Of a stretch of 8,198 nt of DNA, positions 1-7,995 are shown piece by piece. Numbering within the stretch: position 1 is the stretch's first letter; each line of letters starts with the position of its first letter. The notes beneath the pieces are model-generated. The model saw only the letters and a list, made by a program, of their open reading frames with translations. It did no database searches and was not told where the DNA came from. The position numbers and the translations under genes are program-made. The stretch is from positions 2,581 to 10,778 of the forward strand of contig DEBO01000062.1 of assembly GCA_002348585.1 (NCBI GenBank), read 5' to 3'. The DNA comes from Alphaproteobacteria bacterium UBA2954. Its GTDB lineage: Bacteria; Pseudomonadota; Alphaproteobacteria; Puniceispirillales; Puniceispirillaceae.

Positions 1-1788
1 CATGATGACCAACATGGCACAGCAATTATTGCGGCAGCAGGTCTGATTAATGCGCTCCATCTGACCGGACGTGATGTCCGCGATATCAAAGTTGTTTCAA
101 GTGGAGCAGGCGCGGCCTCTATCGCCTGCGTTGAGCTGATAAAAGCCATGGGTGTGAAACATGAAAATGTATTGATGTGTGACCGGTCAGGCGTTGTTTA
201 TCAAGGCCGAGAAGATGGTATGAACCAATGGAAATCCGCGCATGCAGTGAAAACAGATGCTCGCACTCTAGCTGATGCCTTGAAAGGAGCAGATGTATTC
301 TTAGGTCTTTCAGCTGCTAAAGCAATGAGCACTGATATGCTAAAATCCATGGCAGATAGGCCAATTGTGTTTGCTATGGCAAATCCTGAACCTGAGATCA
401 TGCCAGATGCAGCCAAAAAAGCCCGTCCAGATGCTATCATAGCTACAGGTAGGTCTGATTATCCTAATCAGGTTAATAATGTGCTTGGCTTTCCCTATAT
501 CTTTAGAGGCGCCTTAGATGTCCGAGCAACAGCCATTAATGAAGAAATGAAGATTGCCGCAGCACACGCCATCGCAATGCTGGCTAGAGAAGATGTTCCA
601 GATGAAGTAACAGATGCATATTCGGGAGAAAGCATGCGCTATGGTGAGGATTATATTATCCCTGCCCCTTTCGATCCGCGCCTTATTTCAGCTGTGTCAT
701 CAGCAGTTGCTCGAGCTGCGATGACATCTGGTGTTGCCAAAAAGCCTATTGATGACCTCGAATCATACCGAAGGGACCTGTCAGCCCGTCTAGACCCTAC
801 CGCTTCATTTTTGCAAGAAGTCTTTGAACGCATCACGCCTGAAAATAAGCGTGTTGTGTTTACGGAAGGCGAAGAAGAAGTATCTATAAGGGCAGCACTT
901 GCCTTCAGTAATTCAGGTTATGGTCATCCAGTTCTACTGGGCCGTGAGGTGCGCATCAAGCAGATAATTGCTGATATGGGGCTTGACGGGGCAAGTGACC
1001 TTGAAATTATCAATGCAAAAATTTCCGACCATAACAAGGATTACATAGTCTTCTTGTATAAAAAGTTGAGTCGCCGTGGTGTTCTTCAACGCGACTGCCA
1101 GCGCATGGTAAATCATGATAGAAACGTGTTTGCAGCATGTATGGTAGCAAACGGTCATGCAGATGCGCTTGTGACTGGAATGACACGTTCTTTTCAAGCT
1201 AGCTTTGAATATGTCACACAGGTAATTGGACCCAAAAAAGGCAAAGAATTTGTGACTACATCCATGCTTGTCTCCCGTGGTCGAACCGTATTTATGGGCG
1301 ACACTTCAATACATGAACGGCCATCTGGTGAACAAATAGCTGATATTGCTGAGGTGATTGCTCAAAAGGCTCGCTCAATGGGCCATATTCCAAGAGTGGC
1401 TATTCTATCTTTTTCAAATTTTGGTAGCCCAGAAAGCGAAATTACACAAACAGCTAGGGAAGCTGTTGCAGTTCTAGATAGACGCAAGGTGAAATTTGAG
1501 TACGAAGGTGAAATGACCGCTGATATTGCACTTGATTACGACTTAATGCAGAGCCGTTATCCCTTTTCGCGCCTGACAGGGGCAGCCAATATTCTTGTAA
1601 TGCCTGGTCTGCACTCAGCAAACATCTCCTTTAAATTAATGCAGCAGCTTGGTGGCGGGTCTGTCATCGGTCCAATGATTTTAAATGGTGAATATCCCTT
1701 CCAAATCATTCCTATGAGCGCATCTGTGAGTGACCTTGTGAACGCAGCCGCGCTAGCAGCTTATGAATCGTTAACACCGCAGGAGTAA
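1..1788 (+). CDS. maeB: NADP-dependent malic enzyme fused to a phosphotransacetylase-like domain, 5' end missing
   Basis: Malic enzyme oxidatively decarboxylates malate to pyruvate with reduction of NAD(P) in the cytoplasm. The reading frame is open from the first base, so the gene begins outside the window. 595 residues are present; full-length MaeB is about 760, so roughly 165 N-terminal residues are missing. Codons 1-8 read HDDQHGTA, the conserved metal/substrate-site segment. Codons 35-39 (GAGAA) are the dinucleotide-binding glycine motif. NPEPEI and GRSDYPNQVNN follow near codons 128-160. From about codon 283 (KRVVFTEGEEE) to the end the protein resembles phosphate acetyl/butyryltransferase, including SNFGS and GSANILVMP-like segments. 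Known for the family: such chimeric enzymes occur in enterobacteria and alphaproteobacteria, and the C-terminal domain is thought to be regulatory (acetyl-CoA response) rather than an active transferase. NADP preference is inferred from the family, not read here. A purine-rich AGGAG sits just before the stop but precedes no useful ORF. Confidence 0.96.
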   Translation, partial: HDDQHGTAIIAAAGLINALHLTGRDVRDIKVVSSGAGAASIACVELIKAMGVKHENVLMCDRSGVVYQGREDGMNQWKSAHAVKTDARTLADALKGADVFLGLSAAKAMSTDMLKSMADRPIVFAMANPEPEIMPDAAKKARPDAIIATGRSDYPNQVNNVLGFPYIFRGALDVRATAINEEMKIAAAHAIAMLAREDVPDEVTDAYSGESMRYGEDYIIPAPFDPRLISAVSSAVARAAMTSGVAKKPIDDLESYRRDLSARLDPTASFLQEVFERITPENKRVVFTEGEEEVSIRAALAFSNSGYGHPVLLGREVRIKQIIADMGLDGASDLEIINAKISDHNKDYIVFLYKKLSRRGVLQRDCQRMVNHDRNVFAACMVANGHADALVTGMTRSFQASFEYVTQVIGPKKGKEFVTTSMLVSRGRTVFMGDTSIHERPSGEQIADIAEVIAQKARSMGHIPRVAILSFSNFGSPESEITQTAREAVAVLDRRKVKFEYEGEMTADIALDYDLMQSRYPFSRLTGAANILVMPGLHSANISFKLMQQLGGGSVIGPMILNGEYPFQIIPMSASVSDLVNAAALAAYESLTPQE

Positions 1789-1882
1789 TTTACTAAAAAA
1801 GATGCACTAAACGTGTCTGCAAAAAATTACTAGATAAAGCGCTATTCTTCTAACCTATATACACACAAGACTATTTAAGCTC

Positions 1883-1910
1883 TTCACTTTCTGAAACGAA
1901 TCACGATAAT
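1883..1910 (+). promoter_or_regulatory. Possible sigma-70-type promoter for the lipoprotein gene
   Basis: TTCACT (1883-1888; 4 of 6 to TTGACA) is followed after 16 bp by GATAAT (1905-1910; 5 of 6 to TATAAT). A start near 1917 would give a leader of about 29 nt before the ATG at 1946, whose weak AGGG ribosome site lies at 1934-1937. The rest of the 157-bp gap is AT-rich and holds no clear terminator for maeB. Matches of this quality are common in AT-rich DNA, so this is a candidate only. Confidence 0.35.
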
Positions 1911-1945
1911 AGCGGTGTTTATTTTGGACAATCAGGGCAAAAGAC

Positions 1946-2575
1946 ATGTCACTCATAAATGCCGGTTTCCGCTTTCCATTTTGTTTGTCCCTAACAAGCC
2001 TATTTTCACTAATTCTTCTTACAGCTTGCCAACCGCTTATTCAGGCACAAACCGGCGCGCAAACAAAAGTTCCTGTCATTTCACCCAGCGAGGATAAAGC
2101 CACCAGCCCTGCTGAACAAAACCAGCCCATAGCGCCCTTATCCAACGCCCTCACAGCAGAGGATATTGCAGCTACGCCTTTACACACAGATGCCAGTTCG
2201 GGAGAACAGCCTGTCAACAAAGCTGTCACTAGGGAGCCAGGAAAGCCTAATGTTGAAGTAACCCAACCTTTAGAGCCAGAAAAACCATATGTAAAACCCA
2301 CCTTTAATCCAGCAGATCTTGTTGGGCGTTCTCCTTCTTATGTTGGAGCTCAATTTGGAAAGGCTGATTTCAACAGGACAGAGGGCGTTATACATGTATT
2401 GCAATATCGTCAGGCTGATTGTGTGATTGACCTCTTTATCAAAATAGCTGGGACAGCCGGTGCACGTCCCCCTGAAAATGCTAAAATTCTAGGCTGGACC
2501 ATGCGTGAGCGTACTATAAATAAACCCCTTGACCAAACCTTATGCCAGCAACAATTTTATGATCGAAAATTATAA
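1946..2575 (+). CDS. Predicted lipoprotein of unknown function
   Basis: I recognise no named family. The 209-residue product starts with a lipoprotein signal: basic Arg9, a hydrophobic stretch at about 12-26, then the lipobox LTAC with Cys28 as the predicted lipidation site. Residue +2 after Cys is Gln rather than Asp, which by the enterobacterial rule would favour outer-membrane delivery (inference). Residues 30-120 are rich in Pro, Thr, Ala, Glu and Gln and look like a disordered periplasmic linker. Residues 121-209 look folded: an LVGRSPSYVGAQFGKA segment, then LQYRQADCVIDLFI, and two cysteines (Cys159, Cys200) that could pair in the oxidising periplasm. The LVG.SP..V...FG..D..R.EG....QYR..C..DLF pattern recalls small conserved domains in alphaproteobacterial lipoproteins and loosely the SmpA/BamE fold, but I cannot assign it. 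The ATG at 1946 is chosen because it gives the full signal peptide and has AGGG 8 nt upstream. The gene converges with nth, leaving 17 bp. Confidence 0.85.
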   Translation: MSLINAGFRFPFCLSLTSLFSLILLTACQPLIQAQTGAQTKVPVISPSEDKATSPAEQNQPIAPLSNALTAEDIAATPLHTDASSGEQPVNKAVTREPGKPNVEVTQPLEPEKPYVKPTFNPADLVGRSPSYVGAQFGKADFNRTEGVIHVLQYRQADCVIDLFIKIAGTAGARPPENAKILGWTMRERTINKPLDQTLCQQQFYDRKL

Positions 2576-2592
2576 TTCAAGCACCAGTCTGT

Positions 2593-3237
2593 TCAGCTTA
2601 TTTTCTGCTTAAATAAACAAAAACGTTCAATAAAGCAGGATGAACAGTCCGGCTTACGGGCCTTGCAGATATAGCGTCCATGTAAAATCAACCAGTGATG
2701 TGCTCCTTTTTTATAACGTTCAGGTACACGGCGAAGTAATTCCTTTTCAACAGCATCCGGTGTTTTTCCAGGAGCAAGGCCTGTTCTGTTACTAACTCTG
2801 AAAATATGCGTGTCAACAGCAATTGTCGGCTTTCCAAAGGCTTCATTTAAAATTACATTAGCCGTTTTACGCCCTACGCCTGGCAGAGCTTCTAAGGCGT
2901 CTCTATCCTGTGGAACAGCCCCACCATGCTGATCAATCAGAATTTCTGACAAGGCCAACACGTTTTTAGCCTTAGTGTTAAACAAGCCAATTGTTTTTAT
3001 GTGATTGCGGATCTGCTCAAGACCCAACGCAACCATAGCCTCAGGAGTGTCAGCCTCAGCAAATAGCCTCTTGGTTGCTTTGTTGACGCCTACGTCAGTT
3101 GCCTGCGCGGATAAAACAACTGCAACGAGCAACGTATAGGAATTTTGAAACGTCAATTCAGTTTTAGGATCAGGATTGTTCTGACTGAGCAAAGCAAACA
3201 TTAGATTGATATCTGAAAGACGCATCTTGCGCGGCAT
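2593..3237 (-). CDS. nth: Endonuclease III (DNA glycosylase/AP lyase)
   Basis: This base-excision repair enzyme removes oxidised pyrimidines from DNA and cleaves the abasic site by beta-elimination. At 214 residues it matches the usual length (E. coli about 211) and aligns throughout by eye. LSAQATDVGVNKAT lies at about 42-55. The helix-hairpin-helix LPGVGRKTANV spans 118-128 with the Schiff-base Lys124, and catalytic Asp142 is in VDTHIFRV. The C-terminal 4Fe-4S loop is intact as C-X6-C-X2-C-X5-C (Cys191, 198, 201, 207). The ATG at 3235-3237 has GGAAAGAG a few bases upstream; Met5 is an alternative start that would change little. The gene is divergent from the DUF2244 gene and convergent with the lipoprotein gene, so it appears to be a single-gene transcript. 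No damage-response operator was seen upstream. Confidence 0.97.
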   Translation of the reverse strand: MPRKMRLSDINLMFALLSQNNPDPKTELTFQNSYTLLVAVVLSAQATDVGVNKATKRLFAEADTPEAMVALGLEQIRNHIKTIGLFNTKAKNVLALSEILIDQHGGAVPQDRDALEALPGVGRKTANVILNEAFGKPTIAVDTHIFRVSNRTGLAPGKTPDAVEKELLRRVPERYKKGAHHWLILHGRYICKARKPDCSSCFIERFCLFKQKIS

Positions 3238-3246
3238 TTTGAGCTC

Positions 3247-3274
3247 TTTCCATTTCTTAAACGTATTTTATAAA
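3247..3274 (+). promoter_or_regulatory. Weak promoter candidate in the nth / DUF2244 divergent spacer
   Basis: The 107-bp spacer 3238-3344 is AT-rich and must serve two divergent genes. On the plus strand TTTCCA (3247-3252; 4 of 6 to TTGACA) and TATAAA (3269-3274; 5 of 6) are 16 bp apart, which would start the DUF2244 transcript near 3281. The octamer TTTATAAA (3267-3274) is its own reverse complement and could also serve as a -10 on the minus strand for nth, but no good -35 accompanies it there. This is a low-confidence sequence match. Confidence 0.22.
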
Positions 3275-3344
3275 TAGGTAAATGCATAGGTTTATCCATA
3301 TAAGTCACTAACTTTCAATGAATTCAGAACTGCAATAAAACAAA

Positions 3345-3896
3345 ATGAACCAAAGCAAAGCAAAATTCCACAACACGCCTACAACACAGCGATGGTTTCA
3401 TGATAAATCACCGGAAAATGGCGAAACAATTATAATTACGCTCTGGCCATACCGCTCTTTATCTCTGCAGCGCTTTCGTATTCTCATAGCTGTACTGGCC
3501 AGTCTAATGAGCCTAATAGGACTGGGTTTTTATCTAATTGGGGCATGGCCTGTTGCAGGATTTCTGGGTCTAGAGATCTTTGTTGTCTGGTATGCCTTTA
3601 AATGGAACTACAGATCAGGACAGCTTGTGGAAACAGTAGTAATTACGCCACAACAGGTAGATATCATAAGAACAGACTGGAGAGGCCGTTCAAGAACCAT
3701 TTGCCTGAACGGGGTCTGGATAAAAGCTGAGTTGGACACAAAAGAAAAGAAGAGGTGCCGTCTGTACCTGCGGCATCATGCAAATAAGCTGGAGATCGGG
3801 GCATTCATGCCTCCTGCAGAAAAGCCCTCTTTAGCCGTTGCCCTGAATGAGGTCTTTGCGCGTTTGCGATATGATTCAAAAACTGCAAAAATCTGA
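3345..3896 (+). CDS. DUF2244 family integral membrane protein
   Basis: This 183-residue inner-membrane protein has no known function. It has a hydrophilic N terminus (1-28), then the family-like opening TLWPYRSLS (32-40). Two hydrophobic helices follow, at about 44-65 and 68-86, joined by a tight GAWPV turn. The cytoplasmic C-terminal part (about 90-183) carries VETVVITPQQVDIIRTDWRGR, a VWIKAEL segment and LEIGAFMPPAEKPSLAVALNEVF, which resemble the strand-rich tail of DUF2244 proteins ('W.rv', 'eiG.fL.p.ER..la..L'). Assignment rests on the N-P-x-R-S-L-like start, the GAWPV motif and this tail, recognised by eye. The start at 3345 lacks a Shine-Dalgarno sequence (AATAAAACAAA precedes it), so translation may be weak or leaderless-like; no better in-frame start was seen. 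Family members are mostly alphaproteobacterial and, as I recall, are often found near nth. Its stop lies 9 bp from the stop of convergent dapB. Confidence 0.82.
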   Translation: MNQSKAKFHNTPTTQRWFHDKSPENGETIIITLWPYRSLSLQRFRILIAVLASLMSLIGLGFYLIGAWPVAGFLGLEIFVVWYAFKWNYRSGQLVETVVITPQQVDIIRTDWRGRSRTICLNGVWIKAELDTKEKKRCRLYLRHHANKLEIGAFMPPAEKPSLAVALNEVFARLRYDSKTAKI

Positions 3897-3905
3897 AGAA
3901 AATGC

Positions 3906-4694
3906 TCAGGAAAGCACATCATCCATACTGTACAGACCGGGGGTCTGTGCAGAGGCAAATGCGGCCGCGTGTAGTGCCCCACGAGCAAAGATAGTCCGGC
4001 TTCCTGCCCGATGTGTCAGCTCTATGCGCTCTTGCTGACCAAAAAAAGTAACTGTATGTTCCCCAGCAACATCACCGCCTCGCATCACGGCAAAACCAAT
4101 ATCCCCTTGTCTTCGCTGACCTGTCACCCCGTCACGGCCACTGTGCCGCACCTCATCAAGATTCACATTCCGCCCGTCAGCTGCTGCCCGACCAAGAGCA
4201 AGTGCAGTTCCTGATGGCGCATCAATTTTCTGATTGTGATGCGTCTCAGCAATTTCAATGTCCCAGTCTTGCCCCAGTTGACCAGCAACCTGACGCACAA
4301 TTTGAGCCAAAAGCGTTACACCAACAGAGGTGTTCGCACAATATACAATAGGAGTGTCAGCTGCAGCCCGGGACAGCGCCTTTTCCTGTTCGTTTGTGAA
4401 GCCAGTTGTGCCGATGACCATCGCTGTTCCGGTTTTGCGGGCGATTTCAATATGAATCAATGTCGCTTCCGGACGGGTAAAATCAACAATCACTCCTCCT
4501 TTTCCGAGGCCAAGCACATCTGCATCAGCGCTCAGGAAGACCCCATCTGTAGTAGAGCCCACAAGCGGATGATCACTATGTTCTGTTAAAGCTGCAATTT
4601 CGAATTCAGCCTTTTCGGCAACAAGGTTCCTGATCATCTTCCCCATTCTGCCTTCTGCGCCAGGAAGGGCAATTCTGGTGATTTCTCCTGCCAT
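3906..4694 (-). CDS. dapB: 4-hydroxy-tetrahydrodipicolinate reductase
   Basis: DapB reduces 4-hydroxy-tetrahydrodipicolinate with NAD(P)H to tetrahydrodipicolinate, a step in lysine and meso-diaminopimelate synthesis and so in peptidoglycan supply. The 262-residue length is normal (E. coli 273). The nucleotide-binding loop GAEGRMG is at 12-18, GTTGF at 95-99 and ANTSVGV at 120-126. The active-site motif HHNQK-IDAPSGTA spans 152-164, giving the expected catalytic His152 and Lys156. The C terminus GLYSMDDVLS matches the family ending (GLYxMxDVL). The start at 4692-4694 is supported by AAGGAG (complement of 4703-4708) 8 nt upstream. It follows dnaJ in the same direction after 123 bp (4695-4817). 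That gap shows no convincing terminator or promoter, only a 7-bp direct repeat CAGACAG at 4783 and 4801. Co-transcription with the chaperone genes is inferred, not shown. Confidence 0.97.
   Translation of the reverse strand: MAGEITRIALPGAEGRMGKMIRNLVAEKAEFEIAALTEHSDHPLVGSTTDGVFLSADADVLGLGKGGVIVDFTRPEATLIHIEIARKTGTAMVIGTTGFTNEQEKALSRAAADTPIVYCANTSVGVTLLAQIVRQVAGQLGQDWDIEIAETHHNQKIDAPSGTALALGRAAADGRNVNLDEVRHSGRDGVTGQRRQGDIGFAVMRGGDVAGEHTVTFFGQQERIELTHRAGSRTIFARGALHAAAFASAQTPGLYSMDDVLS
3932..3948. repeat. Short perfect inverted repeat inside the 3' end of dapB
   Basis: ACAGACC (3932-3938) and GGTCTGT (3942-3948) are exact reverse complements separated by 3 bases, giving a 7-bp GC-containing hairpin on either strand. 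It lies within the dapB codons for Gln-Thr-Pro-Gly-Leu, about 25 bp before the dapB stop. There is no immediate U-run: in the dapB direction the nearest T tract is about 40 nt further on, inside the convergent DUF2244 gene. It therefore does not meet the form of an intrinsic terminator, though it could stabilise mRNA 3' ends. Confidence 0.5.
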
Positions 4695-4817
4695 CTTTTC
4701 TGCTCCTTATGTTCGGCGGGTACAGTCTGGGCACCAAACCATTATGAACAGCCACACTGTATCAATCTGCACCCTTAAACGCCAGACAGATGCGAGGAGG
4801 CAGACAGGCAAACCCGA

Positions 4818-5927
4818 TCAGGACCACAATTTTTTCACCCGGTTAAGAAAACTGGTGCTCTGAGGACTGGCATCGCCAGCCTGTTCAAATTCAGCCAGTA
4901 ATTCAGCTTGCTTCTTTGTCAGATTGGTTGGAGTTTCAACCTGAATTTCAACAATTTGGTCCCCTTGCCCCGATCCCCGCAGGGCTGGCATACCTTTCCC
5001 GCGCATGCGGAATTTCCGCCCAGTTTGTGTTCCTTTTTCAATCTGCAAACGGGCCATGCGCCCAGCCAATGTTGGTACTTCAATTGAACCGCCAAGAGCA
5101 GCTGTGGACATGGGTACAGGTACACGCAAAAATAAGTGAGTACCCTCACGCTCAAAAATCGAATGTGTGTTCACATTCACGAAAATATAAAGATCGCCTG
5201 CAGGCGCACCACGTAACCCTGCTTCTCCTTTGCCAGACAAGCGAATCCTTGTCCCAGAATCAACACCTGCAGGAATATTCACAGACAAATTTTCAGACTT
5301 TTCAACCCGGCCCTGTCCCCGGCAAGACCGGCAAGGATCGGAAATCGTCTCACCCGCACCCTGACAGGACGGACAGGTCCGCTCAACAGTGAAAAAGCCT
5401 TGCTGAGCGCGCACCTTGCCACGTCCACCGCACCCAGAGCAGGTAGCAGGCTGGCTACCTTTTTCCGTACCTCTTCCAGAGCAAAGCTCACAAGTCGCAG
5501 AAATATCAGCAACGATGTCCTTGGTACATCCTGAAAACGCTTCGTCTAAGTCAATGTCCAAATCATAGCGCAAATCTGCACCATGACGATTCTGACCACC
5601 TCTGGACTGACCGCCAGAAAACTCAGAGAACATTTGTTCAAAAATATCTGAAAAACCGCCACCAAAGCCGCCAAAGCCCGCACCACCTCCACCAGCTGAC
5701 TGTTCAAAAGCCGCATGACCAAGTTGATCATAAGCGGCTCGCTTCTGGCTATCTTTTAATATTTCGTAAGCTTCACTAGCTTCACGGAAACGCTCCGCTG
5801 CCGCGTCATCATCTGGGTTTCGGTCAGGATGATTAGCCATTGCGAGCTTCCGGTAAGCTGACTTAATGGTTCTATCATCCGCGTCCCGGTTGACGCCCAG
5901 AACCTCATAGAAATCACGTTTCGACAT
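4818..5927 (-). CDS. dnaJ: Chaperone DnaJ (Hsp40, class A)
   Basis: DnaJ delivers unfolded polypeptides to DnaK and stimulates its ATPase. The 369-residue protein has the full type I architecture. The J domain is 1-70 with the essential HPD at 33-35. The Gly/Phe-rich linker covers about 79-113. The zinc-binding region has four CxxCxGxG repeats (Cys146/149, 163/166, 185/188, 199/202), all eight cysteines being present. C-terminal substrate-binding domains run from about 212 to 335 and end in a dimerisation tail ([10 protein letters not shown] near 359-368). The start ATG (5925-5927) has only a weak ribosome site, GGG about 12 nt upstream. dnaK ends 78 bp upstream on the same strand. That spacer (5928-6005) holds no clear hairpin, T tract or heat-shock promoter, so expression probably comes from transcription through dnaK. 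dapB follows. Confidence 0.98.
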   Translation of the reverse strand: MSKRDFYEVLGVNRDADDRTIKSAYRKLAMANHPDRNPDDDAAAERFREASEAYEILKDSQKRAAYDQLGHAAFEQSAGGGGAGFGGFGGGFSDIFEQMFSEFSGGQSRGGQNRHGADLRYDLDIDLDEAFSGCTKDIVADISATCELCSGRGTEKGSQPATCSGCGGRGKVRAQQGFFTVERTCPSCQGAGETISDPCRSCRGQGRVEKSENLSVNIPAGVDSGTRIRLSGKGEAGLRGAPAGDLYIFVNVNTHSIFEREGTHLFLRVPVPMSTAALGGSIEVPTLAGRMARLQIEKGTQTGRKFRMRGKGMPALRGSGQGDQIVEIQVETPTNLTKKQAELLAEFEQAGDASPQSTSFLNRVKKLWS

Positions 5928-6005
5928 TAATCGGTTCTGCCCTGCATTTTCAGACTATTAACGAATGTTTGGGTGATTCTTCCGCTATTTTACATCCGGA
6001 CGAGA

Positions 6006-7922
6006 TTAGGCTTTCTTAGCATCTTTGTCATCATCAACCTCTTCAAACTCGGCATCCACCACATCATCATTATCTTGGTTTGTGTTCGTATCATCAGCTT
6101 GCGCACCGGCCATATCCTGTTCACCCTGATAGGCTGCTTCACCCAGTTTCATTAATACGGCTGACAACGATTCAGATTTTTCTGAAATCTGCTGATCATC
6201 TTCCCCTTCCAAAACTGTCTTAAGCTCAGCAATTGCAGCTTCCACATCAGCCTTCATTGCCGAGTCAGCTTTATCACCCAAATCATCTAAGGATTTCTGC
6301 GCTCCATGCACCAAGGCTTCAGCCTGATTACGGGTCTCAACCTTTTCCCTGCGTTCTTTATCCTGTTCAGCATAAGTTTCGGCATCCTGAACCATCTGTT
6401 CAATCTCATTATCATCAAGTCCACCAGATGCTTTAATGCTAATTGCCTGTTCTTTTCCAGTTGCCTTATCTTTGGCGCTGACTTTAACGATGCCATTTGC
6501 ATCAATGTCAAAGGTTACTTCAATTTGTGGGACTCCACGAGCCGCCGAAGGTATACCCTCTAAATTGAACTGCCCGAGAAGCTTATTATCAGACGCCATT
6601 TCACGTTCGCCCTGATAAACAGAAATTGTCACGGCTGATTGATTGTCATCAGCTGTTGAAAAGACTTGACTTTTCTTTGTTGGGATTGTCGTGTTACGTT
6701 CAATTAAACGCGTAAACACACCACCAAGCGTTTCAATCCCCAATGATAAGGGTGTCACATCCAGAAGCAGGACATCTTTTACATCACCAGTCAGAACCCC
6801 TGCCTGTATTGCCGCCCCGCTTGCTACAACTTCATCAGGATTCACACCCCGATGCGGCTCCTTGCCGAAAAATTTTTCTACGGTTTCGATAATTTTTGGC
6901 ATTCTTGTCATGCCACCAACCAGAATTACCTCGTCGATTTCGTTAGTTGAGACACCGGCATCCGTTAATGCCTTCTTACATGGCTCAAGAGAACGCTTAA
7001 CTAGCTGCTCAACAAGCTGTTCTAGCTTTGAACGGCTCATTTTCACATTCAAATGCTTAGGCCCTGTTTGGTCGGCAGTGATGAAAGGTAGATTGACTTC
7101 TGTTTGTGTTGTGCTGGACAGCTCAATCTTTGCCTTTTCCGCAGCTTCTTTGAGGCGCTGCAGAGCCATCCTATCAGAGCGTAAATCGATACCTTGTTCA
7201 GCCTTGAACTCATCTGCGAGAAAATCGATTACAACCTGGTCAAAATCTTCGCCGCCTAGGAAGGTGTCACCATTTGTTGATTTTACCTCAAATACGCCAT
7301 CACCTATCTCAAGAATGGACACGTCAAACGTGCCGCCCCCAAGGTCAAACACTGCAATAGTGCCAGTTTCCTTTTTGTCCAATCCATATGCGAGGGCCGC
7401 CGCTGTCGGCTCATTAATTATCCGCAATACTTCAAGACCGGCAATCTTACCAGCGTCCTTTGTGGCCTGTCGTTGCGCATCGTTGAAATAAGCCGGTACT
7501 GTAATCACAGCTTGATCAACGCCTTCACCTAAAAAGGCCTCAGCATCCTCTTTAAGTTTCCTCAAAATAAAGCTCGACATTTGGGATGGCGAGTATTCTT
7601 CGCCATCAACCTCAATCCATGCATCACCATTTTTTGCCGGCTTGACTTCGTAAGGAACCAGGTCAGAAAATTCTTTAATTGCTGGATCATCCGCACGGCG
7701 TCCAATTAATCTCTTAACAGCGAAAATTGTCTTCTCCGGATTGGTCACTGCCTGACGCTTAGCAGGCTGCCCAACAAGACGCTCCCCATCGTCCGCGAAG
7801 CCGATCATTGATGGAGTAGTACGAGACCCTTCAGCGTTCTCAATAACGCGTGTGTCCTTACCGTCCATGACCGCAACACAAGAATTTGTTGTTCCCAGAT
7901 CAATCCCTATCACTCTTGCCAT
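6006..7922 (-). CDS. dnaK: Molecular chaperone DnaK (Hsp70)
   Basis: DnaK is the cytoplasmic Hsp70 that binds and releases hydrophobic peptide segments in an ATP cycle run by DnaJ (hydrolysis) and GrpE (nucleotide exchange). The 638 residues equal the E. coli length. The three Hsp70 signatures are present: IDLGTTNS (7-14), [14 protein letters not shown] (191-204, with Thr198 at the autophosphorylation position) and [13 protein letters not shown] (332-344). The hydrophobic interdomain linker DVLLLDVTP is at 383-391. The beta substrate-binding domain covers about 390-500, the helical lid about 503-600, then a disordered acidic tail. The tail holds DAEFEEV (623-629), the conserved motif near the end of proteobacterial DnaK; here nine residues (DDDKDAKKA) follow it. 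The start is fixed by the family N terminus [12 protein letters not shown] and by AAGGA (complement of 7932-7936) 9 nt upstream. A heat-shock promoter lies about 75 bp upstream. Confidence 0.99.
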   Translation of the reverse strand: MARVIGIDLGTTNSCVAVMDGKDTRVIENAEGSRTTPSMIGFADDGERLVGQPAKRQAVTNPEKTIFAVKRLIGRRADDPAIKEFSDLVPYEVKPAKNGDAWIEVDGEEYSPSQMSSFILRKLKEDAEAFLGEGVDQAVITVPAYFNDAQRQATKDAGKIAGLEVLRIINEPTAAALAYGLDKKETGTIAVFDLGGGTFDVSILEIGDGVFEVKSTNGDTFLGGEDFDQVVIDFLADEFKAEQGIDLRSDRMALQRLKEAAEKAKIELSSTTQTEVNLPFITADQTGPKHLNVKMSRSKLEQLVEQLVKRSLEPCKKALTDAGVSTNEIDEVILVGGMTRMPKIIETVEKFFGKEPHRGVNPDEVVASGAAIQAGVLTGDVKDVLLLDVTPLSLGIETLGGVFTRLIERNTTIPTKKSQVFSTADDNQSAVTISVYQGEREMASDNKLLGQFNLEGIPSAARGVPQIEVTFDIDANGIVKVSAKDKATGKEQAISIKASGGLDDNEIEQMVQDAETYAEQDKERREKVETRNQAEALVHGAQKSLDDLGDKADSAMKADVEAAIAELKTVLEGEDDQQISEKSESLSAVLMKLGEAAYQGEQDMAGAQADDTNTNQDNDDVVDAEFEEVDDDKDAKKA

Positions 7923-7957
7923 TTTCTGATGTCCTTCTTAAGTTCTGGTTCCAGAAA
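7923..7957 (-). promoter_or_regulatory. dnaK leader with a palindrome that could pair in two ways around the ribosome site
   Basis: Just upstream of the dnaK ribosome site the leader contains TTCTGGAACCAGAA (complement of 7943-7956), a perfect 6-bp inverted repeat with a 2-base centre, more realistically a 5-bp stem with a 4-nt loop. The 5' arm, read as TTTCTG (complement of 7952-7957), is also exactly complementary to CAGAAA (complement of 7923-7928), which lies between the ribosome site and the ATG. The second pairing would place the ribosome site (complement of 7932-7936) in a closed loop. The complementarity is seen directly; a regulatory role is inference. No CIRCE operator (TTAGCACTC-N9-GAGTGCTAA) is present. 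Confidence 0.3.
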
Positions 7958-7995
7958 TTTTCATTTAGAGCCGCACAAAAACTAATGCACGGTAT

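Noticed and set aside
1784..1831. An 8-bp inverted repeat AGTAATTT / AAATTACT (1784-1791 and 1824-1831) spanning the maeB stop, considered as a terminator.
   Set aside because: The stem is nearly all A/T, the loop is 32 nt and no U-run follows, so it is not terminator-like. It could easily arise by chance in AT-rich DNA.
1840..1914. CGCTATT (1840-1846) and AATAGCG (1908-1914) as an inverted repeat before the lipoprotein gene.
   Set aside because: Seven bases separated by 61 bp is weak. There is no sign of an operator or a stable RNA structure.
4236..4589. A 117-codon plus-strand open frame inside dapB.
   Set aside because: It is fully antisense to dapB, which has all its catalytic motifs. 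The Cys-rich translation resembles no protein I recognise and no clear ribosome site was seen.
4783..4807. Direct repeat CAGACAG (4783-4789, 4801-4807) in the dnaJ-dapB gap as a regulator site.
   Set aside because: Only two short, low-complexity copies are present, and nothing links them to a known regulator.
4916..5392. A 158-codon plus-strand open frame inside dnaJ.
   Set aside because: It lies wholly within the well-supported dnaJ gene. Its low-complexity Gln/His/Ser-rich translation looks like a shadow of the zinc-finger and C-terminal codons.
6691..7491. A 266-codon open frame on the plus strand, antisense to dnaK.
   Set aside because: dnaK genes commonly carry long antisense open frames because of their codon bias. 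The translation is Ser/Arg/Thr-rich with no recognisable domain, and the minus-strand DnaK is unmistakable.
7943..7956. TTCTGGAACCAGAA in the dnaK leader as a heat-shock-factor element (nTTCnnGAAn).
   Set aside because: That element belongs to eukaryotic HSF. In a bacterium the resemblance is coincidental, and an RNA hairpin is the more reasonable reading.
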